Below, in pieces: positions 10,555-19,869 of a stretch of 46,096 nucleotides of DNA (positions are counted from its first letter, which is position 1; every line of letters starts with the position of its first letter). Source of the DNA: Calycina herbarum (lineage: Eukaryota > Ascomycota > Leotiomycetes > Helotiales > Pezizellaceae). Position numbers and translations under genes: made by a program. The notes below the pieces were generated by a model. That model saw only the letters and a program-made list of their open reading frames with translations, was not told where the DNA came from and searched no databases. The stretch covers positions 1 to 46,096 of the forward strand of contig LLEY01000297.1 of NCBI GenBank assembly GCA_001414485.1, given 5' to 3'.

Positions 10555-11817
10555 ATGGGTCAAGAAACCTCACAAATCGATCCGAACACGCCAACTCAGA
10601 CACTTTCGTCTCGGTCGCTTAAAGCAGTGGCTGAGTACATCAACGATGGCAAACCAAAAAGAATTGTTGTCCTGACGGGGGCTGGGATATCAACGTCCGC
10701 TGGTATACCGGATTTTCGGTCACCAACGACAGGACTTTACGCAAATCTCGCCCGCCTCGATCTTCCATATCCAGAAGCTGTTTTTGATATATCATATTTC
10801 AGAGAACATCCGGAACCATTCTATGTTCTAGCAAAAGAGCTTTATCCGGGCAAATTCTTCCCAACTGTGGCGCACTCATTTGTTTCGCTGCTTGACGAGA
10901 AATGTATGTTGCAAATGTTATTCACGCAGAACATTGACTGTCTCGAGCGGAGAGCGGGTGTTCCAGATTCAAAGATAATTGAAGCTCATGGAAGTTTTGC
11001 GACACAACGATGTATCGATTGCAAGACGGAATTTCCCGACAACCTTATGAAGGAGGCTGTGATGAATGGCGAAGTTCCTCATTGCACTGTTCCGCAATGC
11101 AATGGACTTGTAAAGCCCGATATTGTTTTCTTTGGAGAAGCGCTTCCTGAAAAGTTCCATTCAAACAAGCATATACCCGGAATGGCAGATTTGATTATCG
11201 TTATGGGAACAAGTTTATCCGTCCAGCCATTTGCAAGTCTTCCTCAGTTTGCACGAGAAGGAGTTCCACGGGTCTTGATCAACAAGGATCCCGTGGGAGG
11301 CCTTGGGAGTCGGCCTGATGATGTGATGATACTTGGAGACTGCGACGAGGGTATTAGGAAACTTGCAGATGCATTGGGATGGCGCGAAGAGCTTGAAGAG
11401 ATGTGGTTAGAAGTAAATGGAAAGGTCAAAGGAAAGGAGGCAGAAAGACTGCGGGAGATCCGAAAGAATATGACGAAGGATGAGTTGCTTGAGGAGGAGA
11501 TTGCAAAATTGACATCGGAAGTGGATGAAGCTTTACATTTATCGAAGGATCACACGACACGAACGACCGATCACCTACAGAAATCTTCCATTTTGAAGGA
11601 AGATTTAATGGCCCCCGTGACGCCAAATGACGATTTGAATGCCGACGCTGCCAAACCTGTCCAGGCAGAGACCAACGAAAAAGAACCCATCAATACGGAG
11701 AAGACAATCGAAGAAGTGCCAGCTGCAACACCGAAACCCAACACTGAAGCGATTTTAGACATTACATTACCACAACACCGCTTGTCTGAAGAATTCAGGT
11801 CCACCAAGAATGAGTAA
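10555..11817 (+). CDS. hst2: NAD-dependent protein deacetylase, class I sirtuin (Hst2/SIRT2 type)
   Basis: A 420-residue single-exon gene. I choose the ATG at 10555 because the conserved region begins soon after and the upstream extension is unlike sirtuins. Sirtuins remove acetyl groups from lysines and consume NAD. Visible motifs: NAD-binding TGAGIS at 41-46, then IPDFR, TQNID at 124-128, catalytic His145 in EAHG, structural zinc cysteines 153, 156, 177 and 182, and GTSLSV at 218-223. The C-terminal tail after about 340 is charged and low-complexity, as in Hst2 proteins. The N-terminus MGQETS fits an N-myristoylation signal (Gly2, Ser6). It is convergent with the deacetylase gene downstream. 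The family call is secure; Hst2 subtype is likely from length and lack of an N-terminal extension. Confidence 0.93.
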   Translation: MGQETSQIDPNTPTQTLSSRSLKAVAEYINDGKPKRIVVLTGAGISTSAGIPDFRSPTTGLYANLARLDLPYPEAVFDISYFREHPEPFYVLAKELYPGKFFPTVAHSFVSLLDEKCMLQMLFTQNIDCLERRAGVPDSKIIEAHGSFATQRCIDCKTEFPDNLMKEAVMNGEVPHCTVPQCNGLVKPDIVFFGEALPEKFHSNKHIPGMADLIIVMGTSLSVQPFASLPQFAREGVPRVLINKDPVGGLGSRPDDVMILGDCDEGIRKLADALGWREELEEMWLEVNGKVKGKEAERLREIRKNMTKDELLEEEIAKLTSEVDEALHLSKDHTTRTTDHLQKSSILKEDLMAPVTPNDDLNADAAKPVQAETNEKEPINTEKTIEEVPAATPKPNTEAILDITLPQHRLSEEFRSTKNE

Positions 11818-12231
11818 ACGAAAGCATAGATTGGAACACCGCAGCACCATCAAATCTGGACAAACTGGATAAGACTATTGATTTTAGAACATACGGATTT
11901 CCTTCTACGGAGGTAGCACGTCAGACACGAGATTCATTTTTTTTATGGTCTAGCACCTGATCGGCTTTCTTAGATACCACCAATCATGAAACTTTCTGGT
12001 TTGTTAATTATGTAGTTCTATTTCAAACGTGTTGTCATCAAATCTTTACTTGCATTTGGGGTTCATGGCGTCGTGCTGAAAATGTGAGATTCTATTGAAT
12101 TTTCTCGTCACACTTCTATAGAAGGGACAAAGTGTTACAAAGAAACCAATGCAGAAATCAAGCGAGAGAACATATTTAGAAGTTGTGATGGTATCAAGAA
12201 TTATTTATATTAGTACAAACCCCAGAGCCCC
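11818..12231. other. convergent intergenic spacer
   Basis: This holds the 3' untranslated regions of the sirtuin (plus) and the polysaccharide deacetylase (minus). T-rich tracts are present and no gene is seen. Confidence 0.5.
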
Positions 12232-13143
12232 TCACCCATCCTTCTTCCCCTCCTTTTCCAACTCCTCTTTAATTTCCAAAAGTTTCCCCAAACACACCAC
12301 CTCATACCCCTTCTTCGACAGTCCCTCAAGAACCAAAGTCAACTGCTCAATTGAGTGACCCCTCCTATCATGCATGATAATCACAGCCCCAGGCCTCACC
12401 ATACTCAAAACATGTCTCGCATTCCTCCTCGCACTATGAATCTGCGCATCATGCGGATACACACTCCCAAGCACCATCTTATATCCCAAATCCTTCACCG
12501 CATCCACCATTTTCCTATTAAAAAATCCCGAGCCGGGACGAAAATATTTGTTCCCTGATGAATTTCCAGGCAGTAGTTTATCCAAAGATTTGATTTGTGA
12601 TACCAATTCCGGGATTAGGAGTGAGATGGAGGGTTCATCGTGTTGAGCGTGATTCCCTAATTCGTGACCTTGGGCGTGGATTTCGGTCAGGATGGGATCG
12701 CTGAAGGGGTCTGAGGGGACTTGAGAGCCGATTATGAAGAATGTTGCTGTTGCATTGTGGTCTTTCAGGACTTGAAGTAAGGCGGGGGTATATGGTGAAG
12801 GTGCGTCGTCGAGAGTAAGGGCAACGACTTTCCGGGAATCTGGGAGCGGGAGTTGGAAGATTACATCTGGATGTCTTGCCTGGAACCATTTTATGATGGT
12901 ATTGGAGGGTTTGTAGATGGTGTATGCTAGAAGGGACGAGAGGAGGAGGAGCATGATGATGAGTGACAATATCGTTTTTAACGCTCTTGCTAGTGGGCTG
13001 CGGGACTGAGTATCAGAAGAACTGCCACGCTCTTCATCGTCGATTTTGATGTGCTTTTTTGGTGCAGTAGAAGGTTGGAGACGAGTGTAGAGTTGAGATG
13101 ATGTTGAGGTGACCAGTCGACGGAGGCGTCGGATTGAGAGCAT
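12232..13143 (-). CDS. polysaccharide deacetylase (CE4, NodB fold), type II membrane protein
   Basis: A 303-residue intronless gene. An N-terminal basic and Ser-rich segment precedes one membrane span at about 57-77. The catalytic domain therefore lies in the secretory lumen or outside, where CE4 enzymes remove acetyl groups from chitin-type or related glycans. Motifs: TLDDAP with Asp112 and Asp113; GNHAQHD with His165 and His168; RPGSGFF with Arg202; and IIMHD with His258. These provide the metal-binding Asp-His-His set and catalytic base candidates. The two metal-site histidines are separated by two residues rather than the commoner three, which may be a subfamily trait. The substrate cannot be read from sequence. 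Divergent from gene A. Confidence 0.9.
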   Translation of the reverse strand: MLSIRRLRRLVTSTSSQLYTRLQPSTAPKKHIKIDDEERGSSSDTQSRSPLARALKTILSLIIMLLLLSSLLAYTIYKPSNTIIKWFQARHPDVIFQLPLPDSRKVVALTLDDAPSPYTPALLQVLKDHNATATFFIIGSQVPSDPFSDPILTEIHAQGHELGNHAQHDEPSISLLIPELVSQIKSLDKLLPGNSSGNKYFRPGSGFFNRKMVDAVKDLGYKMVLGSVYPHDAQIHSARRNARHVLSMVRPGAVIIMHDRRGHSIEQLTLVLEGLSKKGYEVVCLGKLLEIKEELEKEGKKDG

Positions 13144-13553
13144 CGAGCTTCTAGGGTGTCTGGATTTTGAATGAGATCATTGTTATACTCCAAGTTGCAT
13201 ATATCACAAGGAATGCCAGATGACCCAATAATTTGTGGTTGCTTGTTGATGGAAGAAGCTTCGATGAAGCCATGTTGGAAATGTCACGTGGACGTCTGGC
13301 GATACTGAATCTAAACTCCGAATCGGCTAATCCCCGAAAGGTGGTGCCGAAAGGTCCAGACTTCGCAAGTCATTTCAAAACAAAACAAACAATGGAAGAG
13401 GTTTCTCAAACAATAGGAAAGATCATGTTTTTTATAACAAAGATTTTGTTTAGATGATTCGGAACAACAAAAAGAAATGGATATAAATTCGAGTAACTTA
13501 ACAAACTCGCTTTCAATATTCCCTTTCTTCAGGCCTTTTCATAATCAGCAATC
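13144..13553. promoter_or_regulatory. divergent promoter between deacetylase and gene A
   Basis: A 410-bp intergenic region separating two outward-facing genes, so it probably holds both promoters. A CACGTG-type E-box (TCACGTGG) lies at about 13285. No other motif is convincing. Confidence 0.45.
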
Positions 13554-13557
13554 ATGT

Positions 13558-13597
<40 letters not shown>

Positions 13598-14000
13598 TAA
13601 TGGAAGGACCGGCGCAGCAGACCGAAATGAATTTGATTTCGAGATGGTACGCAGCTTAGTGAGTTTAGCGGCCCGGTACGAAGCAATCGGTGGCGATACT
13701 CTCGATAACCACGACCCCATGGTGATGGTTCTTCGAGCAAATATCGACGAGACAGTCGCAATGCTAAGACGTCGAAATATCTCGCCAAGTGTGCTTCTGC
13801 AGGTCCACGAGGAGAATGGTGGTGATAGTAACTGGTCAATTGGCGCACTGATCCGGGCAATTAATCCATCACTTCTACCTCCGCAAGCACCACGACCAAG
13901 CGTTGCCAGCAGACGAGTTGAGAATGAGGCGATGGATGCAATTCGCAGACATCGGGATGACAGAGGTGATGGTGGAGGTGATAGCGGGTTTGCCCTGTAA
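13554..14000 (+). CDS. gene A: small hypothetical protein with Asn-Thr repeat
   Basis: A 148-residue protein with no recognised domain. It opens with a run of six Asn-Thr pairs encoded by a perfect hexanucleotide repeat, then a predicted helical middle and a Gly/Asp-rich tail. Near the C-terminus NEAMDAIRRHR resembles ESALNAIQRHR of the neighbouring gene B, so A may be a distant relative or share a module. There is no signal peptide or membrane span. It heads the tandem array that continues to 20.5 kb. It ends just before an AT-rich spacer. Coding status is supported by length, start context and the shared tail motif; function is unknown. Confidence 0.6.
13560..13595 (+). repeat. coding hexanucleotide microsatellite (AACACG)6
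   Basis: Six perfect AACACG units directly after the second codon encode alternating Asn-Thr. Hexamer steps keep the reading frame, so length variants would remain translatable. Confidence 0.95.
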
Positions 14001-14654
14001 GTAGAACGAGAATATTCTTCTACGTCCCTCGTCCAGTCACAAGAGCTAAATCCAGAACCATAGAGCTTAACCCTAGGTTAAATTAACCTTACCCCAACTA
14101 ATATTAAGACCTAAGACCTTACAAAAAATAAGACCTTACAAAAATATCTCTTAGGTTAAATTAACCTTACCCCATTAAAATTAACTAATATAAGACTTTA
14201 CAAAAATATCTCACGTCTATAAGTATTTTCCTAAAGTGATAAAAGGTGAGTGAAGCCTTGATTTTTAAGAACAAAGCTTCGACAATAAAAGAACTTGGAA
14301 ACTTACCAGATTATAAGGTAGGAGATAATAGAAGTTTATTTGTATCTCTTTGTAAATCAGAGACTTAATTTTCTCTGATTCTTATTATCCTAAATTATGT
14401 GACGTAATGATTTTCGAACCAAGTGTTCGCTGATCTTCACCGAAAATCTTACACGCAGCTTTAGAACAGGATATGAATTATATATTTTGTATGTTATTTA
14501 GTAAAACCCTTGAATTTAAAGATGTCGTTTTTATATAAGGGTATTAGCACTTTCAAATGTGTAGCTAAACTACAAAGGAGAGTCCTTCTGTTTCGCAGAG
14601 CTAACGAGAGAAATGCAAACCATGGTCTCGGTTTTGAAAACAACAAATTGACTT

Positions 14655-14750
14655 CTAAAAGTAAACAACTCTTCAAAGGGAACCTTTTTGTCCCGTAATA
14701 TTCTGAAAGTAAACAACTCTTCAGAAGAGACTTTCTTGTGTCGTGATATT
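14655..14750 (+). repeat. two tandem 48-bp imperfect repeats in the gene B promoter
   Basis: Two adjacent units each contain AAAGTAAACAACTCTTC and end in CGTAATATT or CGTGATATT. They lie directly upstream of the palindrome at 14754 and may be duplicated regulatory sequence. Confidence 0.7.
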
Positions 14751-14753
14751 ATC

Positions 14754-14772
14754 CATTGTTCTAAGAACAATG
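14754..14772. promoter_or_regulatory. palindrome CATTGTTCT-A-AGAACAATG in gene B promoter
   Basis: A perfect 9-bp inverted repeat around one base, about 127 bp upstream of the gene B ATG. The same palindrome is in the promoter of C and, slightly changed, of D, so it may bind a dimeric factor. That role is inference. Confidence 0.6.
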
Positions 14773-14898
14773 ATGAACAAACAATTAAGTTGTCTATATG
14801 ATTCATTAGAAAACCCCCTCCAAAGACTCTTAAGCATCCAAGCAATTCATTATTTCTTAGACTCAACTCATCAACTTTCAACCAGAACATTCGACAAA

Positions 14899-15438
14899 AT
14901 GAATCAGCAAGGGGGTTACGATGTTTCGAATCTTATTTCGAGTCTTTCTCCCATAGGACAACTCGATAGCCTGGCCTCATCTAACCAACTTCCACCACTT
15001 GAACCGGGTACCGCGTATCTCCTCCACCAGGAAACTCGTGGAAGTCAACAGTTGACCGTGTACGTCATTTCGGCTGGTACTTCCATCGACGGGGTTATAG
15101 CCATAGAGGGAGCGGAGTATTGTATCACAAAATCTGGAAGTGAAGGTATTTCTGAGGGTGTTAGTGGTCAACTCCCTATTGCCCCTCCTCAGGAGTCTGA
15201 TTCTGCAAGACGTCGAGCAGCCCAACTAGAGGCATTGACAAGAGCAGGTATTGAGATACGTCCTCCAAGCGAAGAACATCCTGGTGGAGCTATTGTTGTA
15301 CCATCAGGCCCTCACCGCCAATTTGAGGAATTTTTAAGAGATAGTCCAGATGATGCTGCAGATTTCGCTGCAAGCCTAGCTCAGGAATCTGCACTGAATG
15401 CAATACAAAGACATAGGAGAGGTGGAGGTAGACGCTAA
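14899..15438 (+). CDS. gene B: tandem-array small protein of unknown function
   Basis: A 179-residue protein starting MNQQ. I use the ATG at 14899 because gene C starts with the same four residues in the same context. Shared features with C: a LPPLEPG / LPPVPPG loop, a Y....Q segment, a T/SVYVI or VYII strand, and an EGAEY / EGADY motif within the first 100 residues. The C-terminal half is Ala/Glu/Pro-rich and ends in ESALNAIQRHR plus a Gly-Arg tail. There is no signal peptide, membrane span or known domain. The 3' flank resembles that of D. It belongs to a local, fast-diverging family; function is unknown. Confidence 0.65.
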   Translation: MNQQGGYDVSNLISSLSPIGQLDSLASSNQLPPLEPGTAYLLHQETRGSQQLTVYVISAGTSIDGVIAIEGAEYCITKSGSEGISEGVSGQLPIAPPQESDSARRRAAQLEALTRAGIEIRPPSEEHPGGAIVVPSGPHRQFEEFLRDSPDDAADFAASLAQESALNAIQRHRRGGGRR

Positions 15439-16250
15439 GCTAACCAAAGACTGATCAAGAGTATTCATTCAGTCTTACTAAGCCCCCCATGAAAATTGAC
15501 GACCCCCTAATTAACCACCAACAATAAGACAACTTTAACACAATTCAATTTCTCATATCTATGACCAGCAGTGACCGCCCTTGAACTACTCCTAACTCAA
15601 AAAGATATAAACTTTGATAGACACTTTTCACCTTCTTTTTTAGATACTAACGACAGAAGCTAACGTGTAATAAGTGATAAAACATTCTGGGAAATTGAAT
15701 AATAGTAAAAATAAAAAAGGGTAATAAAAAAGGGTAACCCTTGACAGCCCAAGTTAAGTTACCCAATTGTATTGAAGGGCTGGAGTTCAAAAAGATTATT
15801 GTGATCGAGGGGACGAATCTAAAGTACCCTAGGCTACTTGACATGGGTCCACTACTCTATTGAAATTAACCAATGAAAAATCTTACAAAATAAACAACTT
15901 CTAACATTCTTTTCTATAGTGATAAAAGTGGATAAGTGTAAAAGTTAACAAGTTAAGCCTAAATTTTGAGAACAAAGCCTTAACGTTAATAATAAAACCT
16001 AAAACATACCAGATTCCAAATTAGGAAACATTGGAGGTTCACTCAAGTCTGTGTTAATTCAGAATATTAATTATCCCAAATCGTTGAACCGAGTGTTCGC
16101 TGATTAATAACTAAAATTCTTGACATGTAGTTTCAGAACAAGATATAAATTATATATACTTTATATATTTTCTAGTAAAACGCTAAACTTTAGAGAGATA
16201 TTTATTACTAAAGGGTGTTAGTACTTTCAAATATGTTTCTAAACTATATA
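15439..16250. other. AT-rich spacer; 3' flank of B and start of the second duplication unit
   Basis: 15439-15660 is similar to 20508-20740 downstream of D (shared CACCCCCTAATT-like, AGACAACTTTAAC and TTTCTCATATCT words). From about 15863 the sequence matches the region upstream of gene B, so the unit repeats here. There is no gene. Confidence 0.65.
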
Positions 16251-16252
16251 TA

Positions 16253-18112
16253 ACGTGGTTTATCAGGACCTGGCGCATATCAGGACCTGGCGTACTTTTC
16301 CTTAGCATTTAACTTTAAATATTAATAAATTAACTATAACATATTAAATTAACTATAACTACTTAGAATCCGAAGAATCAGACATATCTACATCTATTTA
16401 ACAAGTTCGTGCATTATAACTAGCTTTTCCGCAAGTACTACAACGCCGTCTAGACGATTGCCCCTCCTTCTTATTACCCCCCTCTACACGTAAGTCGCGT
16501 CGTACTTGCTTATTAACGTCCTTTTGAGTTAAAAGATCTTAGACATCCTCTACTATAAGTGCCCCCCCTTGACATACACGAGTCTTTTTAGCTCTACGGC
16601 GTTTGCTTAAGGCTTTATTCGCTGCTCGAAGAGTACGTACTTCAGTAGATAACAAGGTCATCTTATAGACTATTCGCTCTATACCTTTTGCTAATATAGC
16701 AACTGTCTCAAATAGTGGAGTCGGCGAGCTCCCCTAGTAACAGGTAATCCGTTTCTAAACAAGAGTCGATTATAAGAGCGCTTTAGTAGGGTTTAAGGGA
16801 GTCTAGGAGATCTAAGTATTAGAATTAACAGTAGAGGGTCTTAGGGGAGTTAGAGTCTATAACCTTACGTTAAGCTTTGAAAGTACTACTTATAGGTCGA
16901 AAGGCACTAGGCCAGCTCTATAGAATCTAGCTTAAGCGTTCTAGACCGTTATTAATTCTTTATATACTACTATAAAAGCTAAAAAGAACTCTACCTTTAT
17001 AATATAGTTAATATAGGCTTTAATAAACGTCTTAATCTACCGACTATACGCCTACTTTAATATACTAAAGCACCTAACATCAAGTAGTTAGGTTATATAG
17101 GATAAGTAGGGAGGTAGTCTAAGAGTTATAATATTATATACTTTGTAATACTCTTGAAATTCAGCCGATTTATAACTCTTATGCCTATCTAACACTAGTA
17201 TTCGATATAGACCCTTTATACGACTAGTAGTATGTTTATTAAAGTGTTTTAGCTATTCTAGACCTATCTCGTTGTTTATCTATCTATTACTTATCGGTTT
17301 AATAACCTAGTTATATAGGAGGCCGCTGTCTATATACTAATTCGTAAGATGATTCTTCTCTTAGACAACTAAAAATAGAGGGACATCCTAACCTTCGCTA
17401 TTAATATAAACAATTGCTATAGCCTATTCTCAATTGCCTAGCTAAACTGCCTTGCCTCTACTACGTCGATCTACACGTGTAATAACCATTGTAGGGTAAA
17501 TCATACCTATTATAAAGCCTGTTTCGTCGAAGTTATAGAAATCGTAATCTAAAACGCTATATTTCGCTCTTATATTTTATATAAGTCGGAACCATATACT
17601 AATTAGGTTAGGATCTTCGTATAAGGCCCTTTAGAAGTCGTAAACGCGATTAAAACACGTCTTTAACCCTAGTTATTATTATATAAATCGATATACCTAA
17701 AGCTTACTAACGCGTTTCCCTCTTCGCGATTCGAGGATATAATTTACTATATCTTCTACACTAGCTAGCCAGGGTGTAAACCCTCTAGAATCTAAGTCAA
17801 GTATGTTCTAAAGAATCACTTCCTCCTCGAGTTAAGTTAATTTGATATTTGCTGGCCGTTGTTCTAGGAGGGGAAGTTAGCTGTTTATTCTATAGCGAAG
17901 GCTAGTTTTAGGGACTTTGTAGATTTTTGTAGCAGCCCGACGACTAAGCTTTTTAGATGATCGGATAGCCTCGATAGCTAAGATGATTCGAGCTTCTTGA
18001 GTTTGAATTTCCATTAGTGGTTGTTGAGATAACGCGTGTTAAAATAATGAAGTAGGGAAGATGGGAAAAGTGCGCCAGGTCCTGATATGCGCCAGGTCCT
18101 GATAAACCACGT
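16253..18112 (-). mobile_element. Fot1/pogo-like DNA transposon (copy 2), RIP-degenerate
   Basis: A 1,860-bp element flanked by TA (16251-16252 and 18113-18114), in the opposite orientation to copy 1. Its ends share ACGTGGTTTATCA and the doubled GGCGC unit with copy 1, but the embedded octamer is GGACCTGG instead of CCGAGTGG at both ends. It splits the duplicated promoter region about 275 bp upstream of gene C, so it arrived after the B/C duplication. Confidence 0.92.
16359..18014 (-). pseudogene. Fot1/pogo-type transposase (copy 2), inactivated by RIP-like stops
   Basis: The frame from the ATG at 18014 to the TAG at 16359-16361 is again 552 codons. It starts MEIQTQEAR like copy 1 and shows the same helix-turn-helix, DDE and C-terminal knuckle order. 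This copy keeps the first catalytic Asp (NFDETGF). It has more than 25 internal TAA/TAG/TGA codons and many substitutions, again overwhelmingly C:G to T:A, with no net frameshift. It cannot make a working enzyme. Confidence 0.92.
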
Positions 18113-18253
18113 TATGTTTATATGTTTTACAAAGCTAACAAGTAAAATGTAAAATACATTCTTAGTTTTAAAACAACAGATTTTTACAAATAAGTTCTAA
18201 AAGTAAATAACATTTAATTTTAAGAAAAACGTATCTAGCCTCTTCATATTATT

Positions 18254-18272
18254 CATTGTTCTGAGAACAATG
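18254..18272. promoter_or_regulatory. palindrome CATTGTTCT-G-AGAACAATG in gene C promoter
   Basis: The same perfect 9-bp inverted repeat as in front of B, about 117 bp upstream of the gene C ATG. It is conserved while surrounding bases have diverged. Confidence 0.6.
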
Positions 18273-18388
18273 ACAAGGTCTTCGCGAACAGACAATGAGT
18301 TTATCTATATCACTCATTAGAAACTACCCTTCAAAGATTCTTAGGCGTTCAAGTAATTCATTCTTTTATCCAACTTCCAAACGCAAAC

Positions 18389-18916
18389 ATGAACCAACAA
18401 AATCTTTCTAGTTTTTCCCCTGCATATGTCCTCCGAGGAGTCAGGGACGATGAAACTGTAAGTATGTTCAGCCTCCTTCCTCCAGTTCCACCTGGATACT
18501 GCTATTTCGCCGGGCAAGATTCTCCTGAAGGTGATCAATTCAGTGTATATATTATCCCGGTTGGCGTTACTCTGAATCGTCGGGGCAGTTCTATTACTAC
18601 GACGGAAGAAGGTGCAGACTACGTTGGCTTCTATGGTAACGGTGAGTGTGCTTCTCAAGGAACGGGTGCTCAGGCAGCTCCTCAACAAAGCTCAATTCCT
18701 CCATCCCAACAGCCTTCTGCTCAACCATTAAGTGATGAGTGGGTTGGCGATGGAAGGGATATGACTTCTTTGGAGAGGGCGATCGAGTACCGGGATTTAA
18801 TTGGGGAACATCCGCTTGAGGCTGATTGGAGGGAGGAAGTTGCTCTTGCTGAAGAAAGGGAGGCCGAGACAATTGCGCAGATGCGGGGAGAGCTGCAAGG
18901 GAAAGAGAGCAGATGA
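18389..18916 (+). CDS. gene C: tandem-array small protein, paralogue of B
   Basis: A 175-residue protein starting MNQQ at 18389. The first 100 residues align with B through the LPPVPPG loop, the Q-D-S-P segment, the SVYII strand and EGADY. They align even more closely with the dead copy D (FSPAYVL...SLLPPVPPGY). The middle is Gln/Ser/Pro-rich and the end is acidic and Glu/Arg-rich, likely helical. No known domain or signal peptide is seen. A RIP-mutated transposon separates the proximal 275 bp of its promoter from the rest of the duplicated upstream unit, so its expression may be altered. Confidence 0.65.
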   Translation: MNQQNLSSFSPAYVLRGVRDDETVSMFSLLPPVPPGYCYFAGQDSPEGDQFSVYIIPVGVTLNRRGSSITTTEEGADYVGFYGNGECASQGTGAQAAPQQSSIPPSQQPSAQPLSDEWVGDGRDMTSLERAIEYRDLIGEHPLEADWREEVALAEEREAETIAQMRGELQGKESR

Positions 18917-19644
18917 AGAAGCGCTAAGTAGCCATTTTTGGCCGGGATGGGTCTCCCCCTGGATCAAGCTGGAACGATTGGTTTAAAAAAAGGCAAAAAC
19001 TGAGCCGCTATCTTAAATTGAACAATCACCCAATTTAGCCACTAAGGAAATTTACCACATTTTACAATTTTTTATACAGCCATCTGTGACCACACAATCC
19101 CAGCACCAAGAAAAATCCATTCAAAATTTGACTTTCAATTCCGTTTTCTTTTAGTAGTTTTTTAGTAGTTACTAACAATATTACTAACTAAGTTACGATA
19201 GATTAGAAATTAGAGAAGATAAGGCCGAAAAGGGGTCTTACCCCTTTGAAAAAACAAAAGCTCTTGTCTACGTAAGTAAGAAATTTCCTATCTGTCACTC
19301 TTACCCCCGTCATATTGCCGTGCTACTTTATTGTATGAAACCTTGCAATAGCGTAGCGTAACAGTGGCTTATTTTAATCCTCCAAGCGTTGGTGAGCTCA
19401 CCTACTGTGGTTAGGTAGAAAAGTAGCTAATTTATCCTCATCTCTGTGTGCACGTTTTTAAACTTCCTCTCACGTTTGGATGAGATAGGATAGAAAAATG
19501 AAATTTCAGGAACTAAACAGCACGTTTGGAATAATTGTTCAGAAAGTCTCTGTCTCATTGGCCTACTGTTTCGTGTAGTAAACAATATTCTTTGTTCTAC
19601 GAACAATAAGAAAGTTCTTTGTAAACAAATAATCAAGGAGTCTA
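18917..19644. other. intergenic, 3' flank of C and promoter side of D
   Basis: There is no gene. The last 60-100 bp before the MITE resemble the B and C promoters. The middle contains T-rich and TTAGTAGTT tracts. Confidence 0.5.
19592..19606. promoter_or_regulatory. palindrome TTGTTC-TAC-GAACAA upstream of D
   Basis: A variant of the B and C promoter palindrome with the centre widened to three bases. It is in the equivalent position relative to the D remnant. Confidence 0.5.
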
Positions 19645-19855
19645 TCCCTTCCAAGTTTGATGCCGACAGTAAAAAACGTGCACTCAAAAGTGGGTAAAAG
19701 TGGGCACTTGTTGATGCTTAAATCCTTAGAAAGTAGGCTTGTAAGGTGGCATCAACCTCATTATAGTAGGTGCACTCGTTTAAAGTGCTGCTTTCGTCGA
19801 AAAGTAGAGTAAAATCGTGCACGTTTTTGACTGTCAGTATCAAACTTGGAAGGGA
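19645..19855. mobile_element. 211-bp MITE with 39-bp terminal inverted repeats
   Basis: The ends begin TCCCTTCCAAGTTTGAT and are inverted repeats of 39 bp with 3 mismatches. TA flanks both sides (19643-19644 and 19856-19857), suggesting a Tc1/mariner-type target. There is no coding sequence. It interrupts the 5' region of D, where the flanks rejoin to resemble the C promoter. Confidence 0.85.
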
Positions 19856-19869
19856 TATCTCTCAAAGAT

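Larger units (their letters stand above)
14001..14898. other. AT-rich spacer; first copy of a duplicated promoter unit
   Basis: From about 14150 to gene B this region aligns, with divergence, to 15863-16250 plus 18115-18388 upstream of gene C. Shared words include ACAAAGC...TTCGA/TTAACG, GTGTTCGCTGAT and TTTCAAATRTGT. It is therefore part of the tandem duplication unit. Repeated TAGGTTAAATTAACC blocks occur near 14075 and 14150. Confidence 0.7.
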
